Shown here piece by piece: positions 10,687 through 20,935 of a stretch of DNA of 64,000 nt (positions within the stretch are counted from its first letter, which is position 1; the number at the start of each line of letters is the position of its first letter). The stretch comes from Acetobacter ascendens (GTDB taxonomy: Bacteria > Pseudomonadota > Alphaproteobacteria > Acetobacterales > Acetobacteraceae). The stretch covers positions 682,001 to 746,000 of the forward strand of contig NZ_CP015164.1 of assembly GCF_001766235.1 (NCBI RefSeq), given 5' to 3'. The notes under the pieces were generated by a model, which saw only the letters and a list, made by a program, of their open reading frames with translations, did no database searches and had not been told where the DNA came from. Position numbers and translations under genes: made by a program.

Positions 10687-11767
10687 TTTTCTCCTGACGG
10701 CCCTTGCTACGGGAAGGTTCCCTTACAGCCGTCGCCTTTGCATCATAGGCTTCAATAATGCGGGCGACTAGCTTATGCCGCACCACATCTGTTGAATCAA
10801 AGCGGGAAATGGTAATTCCCTTTACGTTTTCAAGCGTTTCTATTGCATCACGTAGGCCGGAGGTAGTGCCTGCGGGCAAGTCAATCTGCGTGAGGTCGCC
10901 CGTAACCACCATGCGGGAACCGGGGCCAAGGCGGGTAAGAAACATCTTCATTTGCGCGATGGTGGTGTTCTGGGCTTCATCCAGAATAACAAAGGCATGC
11001 GAGAGCGTGCGCCCGCGCATGAAGGCCAGTGGTGCCACCTCAATATCGCCCGATGCCATGCGCCGCACGACTTGATCCCCCGGCAGCATATCGTAAAGGG
11101 CATCGTACAGTGGGCGGAGGTAGGGGTCGATCTTGTCTTTCATATCTCCGGGCAAAAAGCCCAGTCGCTCACCAGCTTCTACAGCCGGGCGAGAGAGAAT
11201 GATCCGATCAATGGAGCCAGCTTGCAACATAGCCACGGCCTGCGCCACGGCCAGATAGGTTTTGCCTGTGCCTGCTGGGCCAATGCCGAACACCAGCTCC
11301 TTTTTGGCCAGCGCCTTCATATATGCAGCCTGACCGGGGGAGCGGGGTTCAATATTGCCGTGCCGCATACGGATAAGGGGCAGATCCCCTTCCAGTTCCG
11401 GGGTGTCCTGCGGGGTGTTGGAGAGAATACTGGTGGTGTTCTGGGGCGGGCGGGACATGCGTATGGCGGCCTCTATGCTGCTGATATCCACGTTTTCGCC
11501 TGCTGCCAGTTTTTGGTACAGCACGCTCAGCACCGCACGCGTGCGGGCTGTTTGTTCAGGAACACCTTGGATGGAAATGCGGTTGCCGCGCCGGGCAACC
11601 TCCACTTCCAAACCTTCTTCCAGGCAGCGCAGATGCTTGTCGTGGTCTCCCACAAGGCGCGCCAGAAGGGTGTTATCTTCAAACTGCAAGGTAGCAGAGG
11701 CATGGGGCATTTCTGCAGCCATGCGGGGTGAGGCGGAAATACGCGTGCTACTCAAGCGGACACACAC
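10670..11767 (-). CDS. phoH: PhoH family ATPase
   Basis: This 365-residue protein is a PhoH/YbeZ-type P-loop ATPase that accompanies YbeY in ribosome maturation and RNA turnover. Walker A is GPAGTGKT at residues 163-170 and Walker B reads FVILDEAQN near residue 265. An N-terminal KH-like region ([15 protein letters not shown]) precedes the ATPase. The start is uncertain. The GTG at 11767 lies directly after AGAGGA and overlaps miaB by 16 nt, but the spacing is too short for an ideal ribosome binding site. ATG codons at 11722 and 11710 are plausible alternatives. Confidence 0.94.
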   Translation of the reverse strand: MCVRLSSTRISASPRMAAEMPHASATLQFEDNTLLARLVGDHDKHLRCLEEGLEVEVARRGNRISIQGVPEQTARTRAVLSVLYQKLAAGENVDISSIEAAIRMSRPPQNTTSILSNTPQDTPELEGDLPLIRMRHGNIEPRSPGQAAYMKALAKKELVFGIGPAGTGKTYLAVAQAVAMLQAGSIDRIILSRPAVEAGERLGFLPGDMKDKIDPYLRPLYDALYDMLPGDQVVRRMASGDIEVAPLAFMRGRTLSHAFVILDEAQNTTIAQMKMFLTRLGPGSRMVVTGDLTQIDLPAGTTSGLRDAIETLENVKGITISRFDSTDVVRHKLVARIIEAYDAKATAVREPSRSKGRQEKNGTAK

Positions 11768-13137
11768 TCCTCTTCTAAAACGCCGGACAGGGAGTTGGTC
11801 AGGCGTTCAACAATACGCACGGGCAGTTCCTTGCCAATCAGATGCTTGGGCCCAGAAACATGCACAGGCTGCAACCACGGAGAACGTCCGGCAATCTGCC
11901 CCGGTTTCCGTCCTTCTGAGGTAAACAGAACAGGAATGGTTTTGCCCACAAGTGTTGCATTAAAAGCATCCTGCTGTTCACGCAGCAGGGCCTGCAAAGC
12001 TTGCAGGCGGGCATCCTTCACATCTTCTGGCACCTGCATGCCAGCGCCTGCGGCAGGGGTGCCGGGACGGGGGGAGTATTTGAAGGAGTAAGCCAGCGCA
12101 AAGCCAACATCACGCACAAGCTGCATGGTGGCTTCAAAATCCTCATCCGTTTCACCGGGATGGCCCACAATGAAATCGGATGACAGAGCCAGATCGGGCC
12201 GCGCTTCACGCAGGCGGCGCACAATATCCCGATACTCATCTGCCGTGTGGCCACGGTTCATGGCGCGCAGGATACGGTCAGACCCAGCCTGAACAGGCAG
12301 GTGCAGGAACGGCATAAGCTGCGGCAGATCACGGTGGGCGGCTATCAGAGCATCGTCCATATCCCGCGGGTGGGATGTCATATAACGGATGCGCGAAAGG
12401 CCGGGCAGCTTGGCAAGTTCATATGCCAGTTTTGGCAAATCCCACGTTGAGCCATCCGGCCCTTCACCATGATAAGCGTTTACGTTCTGGCCCAGTAGGC
12501 AAATATCCTTCACGCCGCTTTCCACCATCCGGCGTGCTTCTGCGAGCACGGAAAGCACGGAACGGCTGCTTTCTGCCCCACGGGTGTAAGGCACCACGCA
12601 GAAGGAGCAGAATTTATCACACCCTTCCTGAATGGTTAGGAAGGCCGTGTAATTGCCTGCGGTTTGTGGGGCTTCCGCTTCTGGCAGAAAATCGAATTTC
12701 TGTTCTGCGGGAAAATCCGTTTCAATAACGGCGCCACCGGCCCGCGCGGCACGGGCCACCATTTCTGGGAGGCGGTGATAGGTTTGTGGGCCCAGAACAA
12801 TATCTACATACGGCGCGCGGGCCAGAATTTCCTGCCCCTCGGCCTGCGCCACGCACCCGGCTACAGCAATAATAGTTTGCTGCCCGGCTGTTTCCCGCGC
12901 TTCCTTGATTTTGCGCAGGCGGCCGAGTTCTGAAAACACTTTTTCTGCCGCTTTATCCCGAATGTGGCAGGTGTTCAGGATAATCATGTCTGCTGTATCT
13001 GGCGTGGCAACTGGCTGATAGCCAAGTGGCCGCAGAACATCCCCCATACGTGCACTATCATACACATTCATCTGGCAACCCCACGTAATAACGTGCAGGC
13101 CACGGGCAGGGGATGTGTTGGCTGGGGTTCCGGTCAT
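11752..13137 (-). CDS. miaB: tRNA-2-methylthio-N6-dimethylallyladenosine synthase
   Basis: MiaB is a radical SAM methylthiotransferase that converts i6A37 to ms2i6A37 in tRNAs reading UNN codons. Counting from the ATG at 13137 the protein has 461 residues. Cys21 (TWGCQMN), Cys57 (LNTCHIR) and Cys94 (VAGCVAQ) bind the auxiliary cluster, and C173-x3-C177-x2-C180 ([10 protein letters not shown]) binds the radical SAM cluster. A TRAM domain occupies the C-terminus. The 13137 start has GGAG about 11 nt upstream. An in-frame ATG at 13170 gives 11 more residues without a clear ribosome binding site. It heads the miaB-phoH-ybeY-corC run of overlapping genes. Confidence 0.95.
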   Translation of the reverse strand: MTGTPANTSPARGLHVITWGCQMNVYDSARMGDVLRPLGYQPVATPDTADMIILNTCHIRDKAAEKVFSELGRLRKIKEARETAGQQTIIAVAGCVAQAEGQEILARAPYVDIVLGPQTYHRLPEMVARAARAGGAVIETDFPAEQKFDFLPEAEAPQTAGNYTAFLTIQEGCDKFCSFCVVPYTRGAESSRSVLSVLAEARRMVESGVKDICLLGQNVNAYHGEGPDGSTWDLPKLAYELAKLPGLSRIRYMTSHPRDMDDALIAAHRDLPQLMPFLHLPVQAGSDRILRAMNRGHTADEYRDIVRRLREARPDLALSSDFIVGHPGETDEDFEATMQLVRDVGFALAYSFKYSPRPGTPAAGAGMQVPEDVKDARLQALQALLREQQDAFNATLVGKTIPVLFTSEGRKPGQIAGRSPWLQPVHVSGPKHLIGKELPVRIVERLTNSLSGVLEEECVSA

Positions 13138-13341
13138 GATGGCAGGCGCTCCGCTATGCCGCAGGCCCATTCCATGCGGCAGGTGGAGGAAATCGGGCCA
13201 GAGCGCGTGCAGGTCAAGCCTCTTTTCTCACCAAGGCGAGAATAGTGGGAAGGTAAGAACGGCCAAAAAGTATTCTGGCGCTTAACAGACCGAATGTTCC
13301 TTATGGGTTTGGTGGCCTGTAACAGCCACCGGTTTTGCTGC

Positions 13342-14433
13342 CTAAAGTCTTATGCGTATTGAAGCAAAAAAGGAGGCGGTTCTGTCAAGTATCCTTTTGG
13401 CTTTCTTGACAGAAGGCGGCAGAAAATTAACGGGCAGGGTGGCGGGGTTAAACCGGCCTTTTATAACCGTAGGCTTGCGGTTTTGGCGCAGTTCTGCCGC
13501 ACCTATGGAAACAGCCTTCCATGCAGCCTGTGCCAGAGCCTTGCGGCTGGGGAACATATCTGGGTCCAGCGGTTCGTGCAGCAACACAGTTGCGCGGGAG
13601 CGCTTCCACTTCAACAAAGCCCATACATGGGGGCCAAGGTCCATATCTCCGTACCATGAAAACACAGGGCGACGGAGGCGAGAAATGGGCAGGTCTTCCA
13701 GCCGATCATATACAAGGGATACGGGCTGGATAAGGGGCGTCATGCCCGGTTCAAATGTTATGGGCAGAAGGCTTTTATCCATGCCTTCCTTTAGCCGGGG
13801 CAATTTTGCGATGGCAAAAAAAGCGGACATGAAGGGCAACACGCGGGAGCCATCGGATGATGTGCCTTCAGGGAACAGGACAAGATTATCTCCTTCCACC
13901 ATGCGGCGGATCATTTCATCACGCTCACGGCCAGTCGTGCTGCGCTGGCGGCTGACAAAAATGGTGCGCCCGATTTGGGAGACCAAGCCCATGATCGGCC
14001 ATTTTTCAATATCGCCTTTGGCCACAAACACGGAAGGCAGAATGGTGCCCAACACCGACACATCCAACCAAGACATGTGGTTGCAAATATAGATAACGGG
14101 CCGTTCACCCCGCTGGCGAGCCTTGAGGCCACCCACCGTGCCCACACGTTGCCCCACAACATGGATTTGCAACCCGATAATACGGCATAGCACGCCCCAG
14201 ATTACGCGCGTCCAGCGGATTTTTGGTGTGCCGGGCACAAGCAGCAAGCATGCTTCAAAGCCAACAGATAGCGGCACCCAGACAACCAGCGCACCAAGGC
14301 GCAGGACCGCCCTTAAATCTGCCGTGCGGCGGAAATAAGCTTCCACCCACGCAGGTAAAGGGGAAAGACCATGGGGCTTCTTTTGGGGGGAAGCGTAGGG
14401 AGGACGGGTTTGGTCAGACGGGCGTGGTGTCAT
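13342..14433 (-). CDS. PlsC-like 1-acyl-glycerol-phosphate acyltransferase
   Basis: This 363-residue protein is a membrane-associated acyltransferase of the PlsC family, which acylates lysophosphatidate or a related lysolipid during phospholipid synthesis. The catalytic motif H119-x4-D124 lies in NHMSWLD and the substrate-binding motif FPEGT at 187-191. A hydrophobic segment at about residues 45-67 (LGALVVWVPLSVGFEACLLL) would anchor it to the inner membrane. Both N- and C-terminal extensions are longer than in E. coli PlsC (about 245 residues), so it could be an ornithine-lipid or lyso-lipid acyltransferase instead. The ATG at 14433 is preferred over an open but unlikely upstream start at 14604. 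It is divergent from tamA. Confidence 0.85.
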   Translation of the reverse strand: MTPRPSDQTRPPYASPQKKPHGLSPLPAWVEAYFRRTADLRAVLRLGALVVWVPLSVGFEACLLLVPGTPKIRWTRVIWGVLCRIIGLQIHVVGQRVGTVGGLKARQRGERPVIYICNHMSWLDVSVLGTILPSVFVAKGDIEKWPIMGLVSQIGRTIFVSRQRSTTGRERDEMIRRMVEGDNLVLFPEGTSSDGSRVLPFMSAFFAIAKLPRLKEGMDKSLLPITFEPGMTPLIQPVSLVYDRLEDLPISRLRRPVFSWYGDMDLGPHVWALLKWKRSRATVLLHEPLDPDMFPSRKALAQAAWKAVSIGAAELRQNRKPTVIKGRFNPATLPVNFLPPSVKKAKRILDRTASFFASIRIRL

Positions 14434-14685
14434 CGTTTCATTTCTGCCAGACACAGCTCTGTCGGACAAACGCGCCCGGCAGCGGCGCAGATGGAATGAA
14501 AAAGCATGCGCTCTCTTACCGCGATTTTGGCCGGCTGGACAATCCATCTCCCAATTTATGCGTAACAGAAGCTGTTTTGGGCTTCGGCACCGTATTTTTG
14601 TCATGGTATGTGCATAAAAGGGTTTGTAAGCAGAACTTTGGCAAATAGGTGCAGGCAGATTTTGGTGAGGACACGCAAGAACAAC

Positions 14686-16614
14686 ATGCTGAACAGGCTT
14701 GCTCTCACCGCGAATCGTGTTCTGGCTGGTGCCGCTTTGTGGGGTGCATCGTCCTGTCTGTCTTGGTCCTGGGCGGCAGATCCACAGCCTTACACCACCA
14801 AGCTGGTGCCTACGGGGGAGGCAGATCTGGATACGGCTATTAAAAGCTCATCCGATCTTCAGTCTCTCCAATCCACACATGCGGTGGGGCCGTTTGCGTT
14901 GGCCGGGCGTGTGCGGAATGAATATGACCGCTTGCGCACGGCGTTGGAAAGCTGCGGTTATTACGCAGGTACGGTGCATATCACCCTCAGTCGGAATGGC
15001 GGCAAAGATGCCGTGAAGATGGACGGGATGTCTCCCGCTCTTTCACAATGGATCGAATCCGTTCCTACGGGTGAAAAAATTCAGGCTGAAGTAAAGGTAG
15101 ATAAAGGCCCTCTGTTTCATCTGGGTACGGTCACACTGGTGGATGACAAAACCGGCCAGCCTCCTGTTTTGACGGATGCTCAGAAAAAAGCCTTCGGGCT
15201 GTCATCGGGGCAGCCTGCGGTTGCCAAAAGCGTGCTGGACGGCGGCAGCAACCTGATGGATGCCCTGCGTGAAGATGGGCATGCACTGGCTACAGTGGAA
15301 AAACCCAAGGCTTTTCTGGAACCCACCACACATACGTTGAACATTACCTACCCTGTAACGCCGGGCCCGGTATTGAATATTGGCAAGATAGATACAACCG
15401 GCCTGAAACAGGTGCATGAAAAGTTCGTGCGCCGCCGTATGACGGTGCAGGAAGGGCAGCTTTATCAGCCCTCTAAAATTGAAAACGCAAGGCAGGATCT
15501 GGCCTCCGTTGGGGTATTTTCTAACGTAACAGTGCAGGATGCTTCTACCTACGCAGTGGATGGCACCATGCCGCTTGATTTCAGCTTTAAGGAAGCCAAG
15601 CGCCACTCCGTGGGGGCAGAAGGCGGCTATTCCACAGATTTGGGTGCGCGCGCCGGTGGATCATGGACACATTATAACCTGTTGGGCAACGCAGAGCGTT
15701 TGCGGTTGACAGCACTTATTACCGGCCTTGGCGGTTCTGCCCAGCAAGGCTTGGGGTATGATGTGTATGCAGATTTCTTCAAGCCCGATTTTCTGGAACG
15801 CAATCAGAACTTAAGTGCACGTATTGAAGGGCTGCGGCAGTTATTCTGGTCCTATCGGCAGACGGCGTTTTTGATTCGTGGCGGTATTACGCGCCCGTTG
15901 GCTAAAAACTGGAACGGCAGTTTTGGATTGATGGCAGAGCAGGAAAAGATCGAACAGTTTGGTGTTACGCGTGATTACACCATTATTTCTGCACCACTTT
16001 CCGTTATGTTTGACAACACGGGCGTTGGAAACCCCATTGAACCTGCAACACACGGTGTACGTGCCAGCATGAGCATTACGCCATCCGTTTCCTTGGGGAA
16101 CAAGGGCAGCGGTACCTCGTTTTTTGCCATCCTGAACGGCACGGCTTCTACATATTTTGATCTACACCATCTGGGTATCAGCAAGCCTGGCAACAGTGTT
16201 CTGGCTTTTCGGGGCATGGTTGGCAGTATTCAGGGTGCCAGCACGTGGGATATTCCGCCAGATCAACGCCTGTATGCCGGCGGTAGTTCCACGGTGCGAG
16301 GCTTCCGCTGGCAGGGCGTGGGGCCACAGTATAAAAATACGCGCTATGCTATTGGCGGAACATCTCTGGATGCGGGAAGTGCAGAATTCCGCCAAAGAAT
16401 TATAGGCAACGTGGGCATGGCCGGGTTTATAGATGCCGGTCAGGTTGGCAGCAGCAGTTTGCCATTTACCGGCAAGCTGCGCGTGGGTGCTGGTGGGGGC
16501 GTGCGGTATTATACGCCTATTGGCCCCATTCGGCTGGATGTTGCTGTACCTCTTAACCGTGCCCCACGCGGTGATAAGTGGGATCTGTATATCGGCCTTG
16601 GGGAGACATTCTAA
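14686..16614 (+). CDS. tamA: Outer-membrane assembly factor TamA (Omp85/BamA family)
   Basis: TamA is the outer-membrane half of the translocation and assembly module, which helps insert outer-membrane proteins. The 642-residue product has a signal peptide (MLNRLALTANRVLAGAALWG, cleavage likely after SWSWA near residue 30), POTRA-like repeats in the N-terminal half, including TTGLKQVHEKFVRRRM, and a C-terminal D15/Omp85 barrel ending in the aromatic residue F (GLGETF). The barrel contains VRGFRWQGVGP, the Omp85 loop 6 VRGF motif. The ATG at 14686 gives a clean signal peptide. A GTG at 14665 and an upstream ATG at 14608 are also in frame. Its stop overlaps the tamB start (TAATG). Confidence 0.92.
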   Translation: MLNRLALTANRVLAGAALWGASSCLSWSWAADPQPYTTKLVPTGEADLDTAIKSSSDLQSLQSTHAVGPFALAGRVRNEYDRLRTALESCGYYAGTVHITLSRNGGKDAVKMDGMSPALSQWIESVPTGEKIQAEVKVDKGPLFHLGTVTLVDDKTGQPPVLTDAQKKAFGLSSGQPAVAKSVLDGGSNLMDALREDGHALATVEKPKAFLEPTTHTLNITYPVTPGPVLNIGKIDTTGLKQVHEKFVRRRMTVQEGQLYQPSKIENARQDLASVGVFSNVTVQDASTYAVDGTMPLDFSFKEAKRHSVGAEGGYSTDLGARAGGSWTHYNLLGNAERLRLTALITGLGGSAQQGLGYDVYADFFKPDFLERNQNLSARIEGLRQLFWSYRQTAFLIRGGITRPLAKNWNGSFGLMAEQEKIEQFGVTRDYTIISAPLSVMFDNTGVGNPIEPATHGVRASMSITPSVSLGNKGSGTSFFAILNGTASTYFDLHHLGISKPGNSVLAFRGMVGSIQGASTWDIPPDQRLYAGGSSTVRGFRWQGVGPQYKNTRYAIGGTSLDAGSAEFRQRIIGNVGMAGFIDAGQVGSSSLPFTGKLRVGAGGGVRYYTPIGPIRLDVAVPLNRAPRGDKWDLYIGLGETF

Positions 16615-19600
16615 TGGCCGATACGCCAGAACCCATTCTGCCACGCTTGCCGGATAAACCTGCGCGCCCGCTCTGGCGGCGTGTGGGGCGTATTGCCCTT
16701 ATAACCGGTGGTTCTCTGGTTGGCATAACTGGCCTTGCTGTGGCTGTTTTGCTGGTGGGGGCCAATACCGGGCCGGGCCGCAAAATGCTCATGCATCAGA
16801 CATCCTCCCTTACGGGCGGGATGATAGGGCTTTCGGGCATGTCTGGCCGCTTTCCCGATAACTTCCGGCTGGATACGCTAGAAATTCGCGATAAGCAGGG
16901 CGCTTGGCTTACGCTGCATAATGTGGCGCTTAATTGGTCTCCTTTGGCAATAATTGGGCGCACAGCACGTATTTACGCCGTTACGGCAGATGAGCTGGAT
17001 ATTCCGCGTCTGCCTGTGTCTGATCCAGCCAAGCCAGCTACACCTTCCAAAAGTTCGCCTTCTGCGCTGCATCTGGGGGTAGATATCCGCAAACTTGCGG
17101 TGGGGCGTATTAATGTGGGGGCAGCACTTGCGGGTTCTCCGGCCAGTTTTTCCTTGGCTGGGCGGGGCAGGATTTCGAACATTGATCCGGTTATCAATGG
17201 GCTAAGTCTACCTTCTCTGCCGGGTGCGGATATTGCTCTGCACCTTAAAAGGCTGGATGCCGCCGGACAGATTGATCTGGCAACCACAACCGGCAAAGGC
17301 AATCTGGGCCTACATCTGGATGCTAGCGAGGGCACAGATGGCTTTGCCGCTACACGCCTGAAAATGCCGCAATTGGTGCCACTGGCCCTCAAGCTGGATA
17401 TTAATGGCCCGCCTTCGGCTGCTGTGCTGGGCTTTGCCGCTTCTGCCGGGGATATAAAAGCCCATGCAGATGGCGTGCTGGATCTGCTGGCCGAAAAGCT
17501 GGGGAAGCTGAATGCCGGGGTGGATGCGCCAGCTATGTCTCTTTCGCCCGATCTGGCATGGGGTGGTATTCATTTAGGGGCGCAACTGCACGGCAAAATG
17601 GCAGCGCCGCTGGGCACGGCGCAGGTGCAGGTTGATCAGCTAGCCGCATCTGGCGCAGGTGTGGGCACGTTGAAAATGCAGTTCTCGGGCGAGAACGGCA
17701 GTGCCGATATGGCCAATTTGCTGCATGTGGTGGCAACAGCAGATGGTGTGCGCTTGCCGGGCAAGGCACCTACGCTGCTGGCTTCTGCGCCGTTGCAGCT
17801 TGATGCGCAGTTGGAGCCACAAAAACCCGGCAAGCCGCTGGCCTTTACGCTCTCTCACCCTTTGCTAAATCTTTCTGGCAATGTGCAATCTGCAGCTCCA
17901 CAGCGTGGCACGGTGGCATTGAAGCTACCTGATTTGCTGCCGTTTGGTGAAATGGCCGGCACGCCTTTGCGCGGCAGCGCGGGTATGAACGTGCAATTTG
18001 ACCTTCCCGCAAAGCCAGAGGGAGATACACACCTTACAGCAGATGGCACGCTGGCTATTACAGGTGGCCAGGCTCAGGCTGCGGGATTAATCGGGCCGGA
18101 TGGCAAGTTTGCCCTTACAGCCACCATGCGGCCCTTGGCTGCGCAGGATAAGTTGCCAGCAGCCAAGCAGATTGACCTGCAAAGCCTGAGTGTAGATGGC
18201 CGCGCCCTTAACCTTAAAGGTGGCGGGCAGGTGAATACGGGCCGCGATATGGATCTGGGGTTTGATCTGGGCCTGACAGATCTTGCGCGGGCGTTACCTT
18301 CTCTGCGTGGGGCGCTTACGCTGGCCTTGCAGGCTAAAGGCCCGATGCAGGATTTTACAGCCACACTCCATGCGAAGGGAGACCCCGGCACCGCCACCAT
18401 GCCGCGCGGGCCAATAGAGTTGGATGCCAATGTGCAGCACTTGCCCACTGCGCCAGAAGGTACGGTGCAGGCACATGGCACGCTTAACCGCGCACCCTTG
18501 TTGCTGGATGTGGCTTTGGCCCAAAGCGCACAGGGTGACAGGCAGGTTGATATTCGCAAACTGTCATGGAACAGCGTGGCCGGGCAAGGGCAGCTTTCTC
18601 TCCCTACAGGTGAGGTGGTGCCACTGGGCACGCTGGACCTGAAGGTTGGACGCTTGGCAGATTTTCGCCCGCTTATAGGGCAGGCTATTTCTGGCGCGCT
18701 GGCTGCTTCTGTTAAAACCACGCAGGTGGCCGATAAACCTCAGGTTGCTCTTAAGCTGGATGGCAATGTGGCTATGCCTAGCGTAAAAATTGGGTCTCTG
18801 GCTCTGGCAGGCACGGTAAAAGATCCGGCCGCCCACCCCAATGCTGATCTTACGCTTAAACTGGGCGGCCTTTCTGCTTCCGGTGTAACCGGTCAGGCAC
18901 GTTTAAGTGCCAAGGGGCCGGATAATGCTATGGCGTTGACCGCACAGGTAGGGCCAGCAAGCTGGTCTGGCAGCCCGTTGATGCTGGATACCGCAGCCCT
19001 GTTGAACCTGCCTGCCAAGCAGGTGAAAGTGCAGCGGCTGAATGCTACCGCCAAGCAGGTGAAAGTGCAGCGGCTGAATGCTACCGCCAAGCAGGAAACG
19101 GTGCGTCTTTTAGCACCTGCGTTGGTCTCATTCGGTGAGACAATGGGGGTTGATCGGCTGCGGGCCACGTTGGTGACGGCAGGCAGCCAACCCGCCACCA
19201 TTGATGTTGCCGGTAAGATCAAGCCCTCTTTGGCCGTTACGGCGGATATCCGTAATTTAACGCCTGCTTTGGCACATCCGTTTGCGCCAGATTTCAAGGC
19301 ATCTGGCACGGTTTCTGTTCAGGCCAAGGTGGCGGGAACGTTAAATGCACCTCAAGGGCAAGTTAAGCTTACTGGGCGAGATTTGCGTATGGCTGGTAGT
19401 TCTGCCGCTGCTTCCATTCCGCCATTGCATCTAGATGCCGCAGCCAATTTGGCGGGTAGTTCTGCCAAAGTGCAGGTGGCTGCGGGCGCCGGCCCCAAGC
19501 TAAACGTGAACGTGGCAGGCACGGCTCCGCTGAACAAAACTGGGCCAATGAATCTGCGCGTCAATGGTAATCTGGATTTAAGCATTGCCAATGGCATTCT

Positions 19601-20879
19601 GGGCGCGCAGGCACGGCAGGCGATGGGGCAAGCCCAGATGGCGCTATTGGTTGCGGGCACCATGTCCTCTCCCCGTGTAACGGGCACGGTTGATCTGCGC
19701 GATGCCGATGTGCAGGATTTTGCTCAAGGCTTCCATCTGGCCAATATCAATGGCCGCGTGGTGGGTGAGAACGACAAGATAGTTATTCAGAACCTTACGG
19801 CCAAAGCTGGTGATGGCAGCTTGGGCGTAACTGGTTTTGTGGGCATTGGTTCCCCCGGTATGCCGCTGGATATTCGTTTGCAGACCCATGATGCTCGCCC
19901 CATCTCCAGTGATCTGCTGACAGCGGTGATGAACGCGGATATTGCCGTAAAAGGGCAGGTGCAAACCCGCATGGATGTTGATGGCACGGTAGATTTGCGG
20001 CGTGTGGAAATCAATATTCCCAATTCCTTGCCATCTTCCGTGGCGCGTTTGGATGTTGTGCGCCCCGGTGATGAGCAAAAGCAGGCGGAAGCTGCCAAGG
20101 CGGAAAGCACTAAGTCTGCTGTTATCGGGCTGAACCTGAGCCTGACATCACCCGGCAAATTCTTTGTGCGCGGGCACGGCTTGGATGCGGAAATGGCTGG
20201 CAAACTAAAAGTTGGCGGTACAACGCAGGCTCCGCAGATGAGCGGCGGGTTTGACCTTAAGCGCGGTAACTTTGATCTGGCCGGTATTTCGCTTAACTTC
20301 ACCAAGGGGCGGGTGGCCTTTAATGGCTCGGGCGTTGGCCACAAAATGGACCCCACGCTGGATTTTGAAGCCGATCGTGCTGTGCAAGGCCAAACAGCCA
20401 TGCTGAAGGTGGGTGGTTATGCCAGTGCGCCCAAGATTACGTTTGAATCCATGCCGCCCCTGCCGCAGGATCAGGTTCTGGCTATGCTGCTGTTTGGCAC
20501 AGATGCACACTCTCTTTCTTCCACGCAAATGGTGGAATTGGGCACGGCGCTGGCCACGCTTACCGGGCTTACGCCGTTTGACCCCATGGGTACCATTCGT
20601 AAAACCTTGCATCTGGACCGCTTGGCCATTGGCGGCGGTTCTGGCGTGGGGAATGGTGGCACCAGTGTTGAGGCTGGCAAATACGTGATGAAAGGCGTTT
20701 ACGTAGGTGCCAAGCAGGCCACATCTGGTTCTGGCACACAGGCGCAGGTGCAGGTTGACCTGACAAAGCACCTTAAGCTGAACACAACGGTGGGCACAGG
20801 CGGCACCGTGACTGGCTTTACCACCCCAGAAAACGATCCGGGAAGCAGCGTTGGGCTGCTGTGGCAGTATCGTTACTAA
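16614..20879 (+). CDS. tamB: Translocation and assembly module inner-membrane protein TamB
   Basis: TamB (DUF490/YtfN) is a very long periplasm-spanning protein anchored in the inner membrane that works with TamA and is also implicated in lipid transport to the outer membrane. The 1421-residue product has one transmembrane segment near residues 24-45 (ITGGSLVGITGLAVAVLLV), then repetitive beta-strand-rich sequence, and the conserved C-terminal DUF490 domain (FDLKRGNFDLAGISLNFTKG ... PPLPQDQVLAMLLFG) ending in a terminal Tyr. The ATG at 16614 overlaps the tamA stop, so the pair is translationally coupled. An in-frame 36-bp tandem duplication at 19014-19085 adds 12 residues. Confidence 0.94.
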   Translation: MADTPEPILPRLPDKPARPLWRRVGRIALITGGSLVGITGLAVAVLLVGANTGPGRKMLMHQTSSLTGGMIGLSGMSGRFPDNFRLDTLEIRDKQGAWLTLHNVALNWSPLAIIGRTARIYAVTADELDIPRLPVSDPAKPATPSKSSPSALHLGVDIRKLAVGRINVGAALAGSPASFSLAGRGRISNIDPVINGLSLPSLPGADIALHLKRLDAAGQIDLATTTGKGNLGLHLDASEGTDGFAATRLKMPQLVPLALKLDINGPPSAAVLGFAASAGDIKAHADGVLDLLAEKLGKLNAGVDAPAMSLSPDLAWGGIHLGAQLHGKMAAPLGTAQVQVDQLAASGAGVGTLKMQFSGENGSADMANLLHVVATADGVRLPGKAPTLLASAPLQLDAQLEPQKPGKPLAFTLSHPLLNLSGNVQSAAPQRGTVALKLPDLLPFGEMAGTPLRGSAGMNVQFDLPAKPEGDTHLTADGTLAITGGQAQAAGLIGPDGKFALTATMRPLAAQDKLPAAKQIDLQSLSVDGRALNLKGGGQVNTGRDMDLGFDLGLTDLARALPSLRGALTLALQAKGPMQDFTATLHAKGDPGTATMPRGPIELDANVQHLPTAPEGTVQAHGTLNRAPLLLDVALAQSAQGDRQVDIRKLSWNSVAGQGQLSLPTGEVVPLGTLDLKVGRLADFRPLIGQAISGALAASVKTTQVADKPQVALKLDGNVAMPSVKIGSLALAGTVKDPAAHPNADLTLKLGGLSASGVTGQARLSAKGPDNAMALTAQVGPASWSGSPLMLDTAALLNLPAKQVKVQRLNATAKQVKVQRLNATAKQETVRLLAPALVSFGETMGVDRLRATLVTAGSQPATIDVAGKIKPSLAVTADIRNLTPALAHPFAPDFKASGTVSVQAKVAGTLNAPQGQVKLTGRDLRMAGSSAAASIPPLHLDAAANLAGSSAKVQVAAGAGPKLNVNVAGTAPLNKTGPMNLRVNGNLDLSIANGILGAQARQAMGQAQMALLVAGTMSSPRVTGTVDLRDADVQDFAQGFHLANINGRVVGENDKIVIQNLTAKAGDGSLGVTGFVGIGSPGMPLDIRLQTHDARPISSDLLTAVMNADIAVKGQVQTRMDVDGTVDLRRVEINIPNSLPSSVARLDVVRPGDEQKQAEAAKAESTKSAVIGLNLSLTSPGKFFVRGHGLDAEMAGKLKVGGTTQAPQMSGGFDLKRGNFDLAGISLNFTKGRVAFNGSGVGHKMDPTLDFEADRAVQGQTAMLKVGGYASAPKITFESMPPLPQDQVLAMLLFGTDAHSLSSTQMVELGTALATLTGLTPFDPMGTIRKTLHLDRLAIGGGSGVGNGGTSVEAGKYVMKGVYVGAKQATSGSGTQAQVQVDLTKHLKLNTTVGTGGTVTGFTTPENDPGSSVGLLWQYRY
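19014..19095 (+). repeat. 36-bp in-frame tandem duplication inside tamB
   Basis: Units 19014-19049 and 19050-19085 are identical, and the first 10 bases of the unit recur at 19086-19095. The unit encodes AKQVKVQRLNAT (residues 801-812 and 813-824). Perfect identity, including third positions, implies a recent slippage or unequal crossover event. Confidence 0.97.
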
Positions 20880-20890
20880 GCATTCAGATG

Positions 20891-20930
20891 AGTATTTGAA
20901 GCGCTCTTTTTTACAAGCGCCTCAAATACT
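20891..20930. terminator. Inverted repeat between convergent tamB and xthA
   Basis: AGTATTTGA (20891-20899) pairs with TCAAATACT (20922-20930), and inside it GCGCT (20901-20905) pairs with AGCGC (20916-20920), with one A/C mismatch. The only T run lies in the 10-base loop, not after the stem, so it is not a classical intrinsic terminator in either direction. It could still protect or process the two 3' ends. Confidence 0.55.
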
Positions 20931-20935
20931 GGGCT

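Noticed and set aside
13311-13330. GGTGGC/GCCACC hairpin between plsC-like gene and miaB
   Set aside because: A perfect 6-bp stem, but it is not followed by T on the minus strand, the direction of both genes, so I do not call it a terminator.
18074-18721. Minus-strand open frame of 215 codons opposite tamB
   Set aside because: It is the antisense of a repetitive beta-rich gene with strong codon bias. There is no ribosome binding site or family motif.
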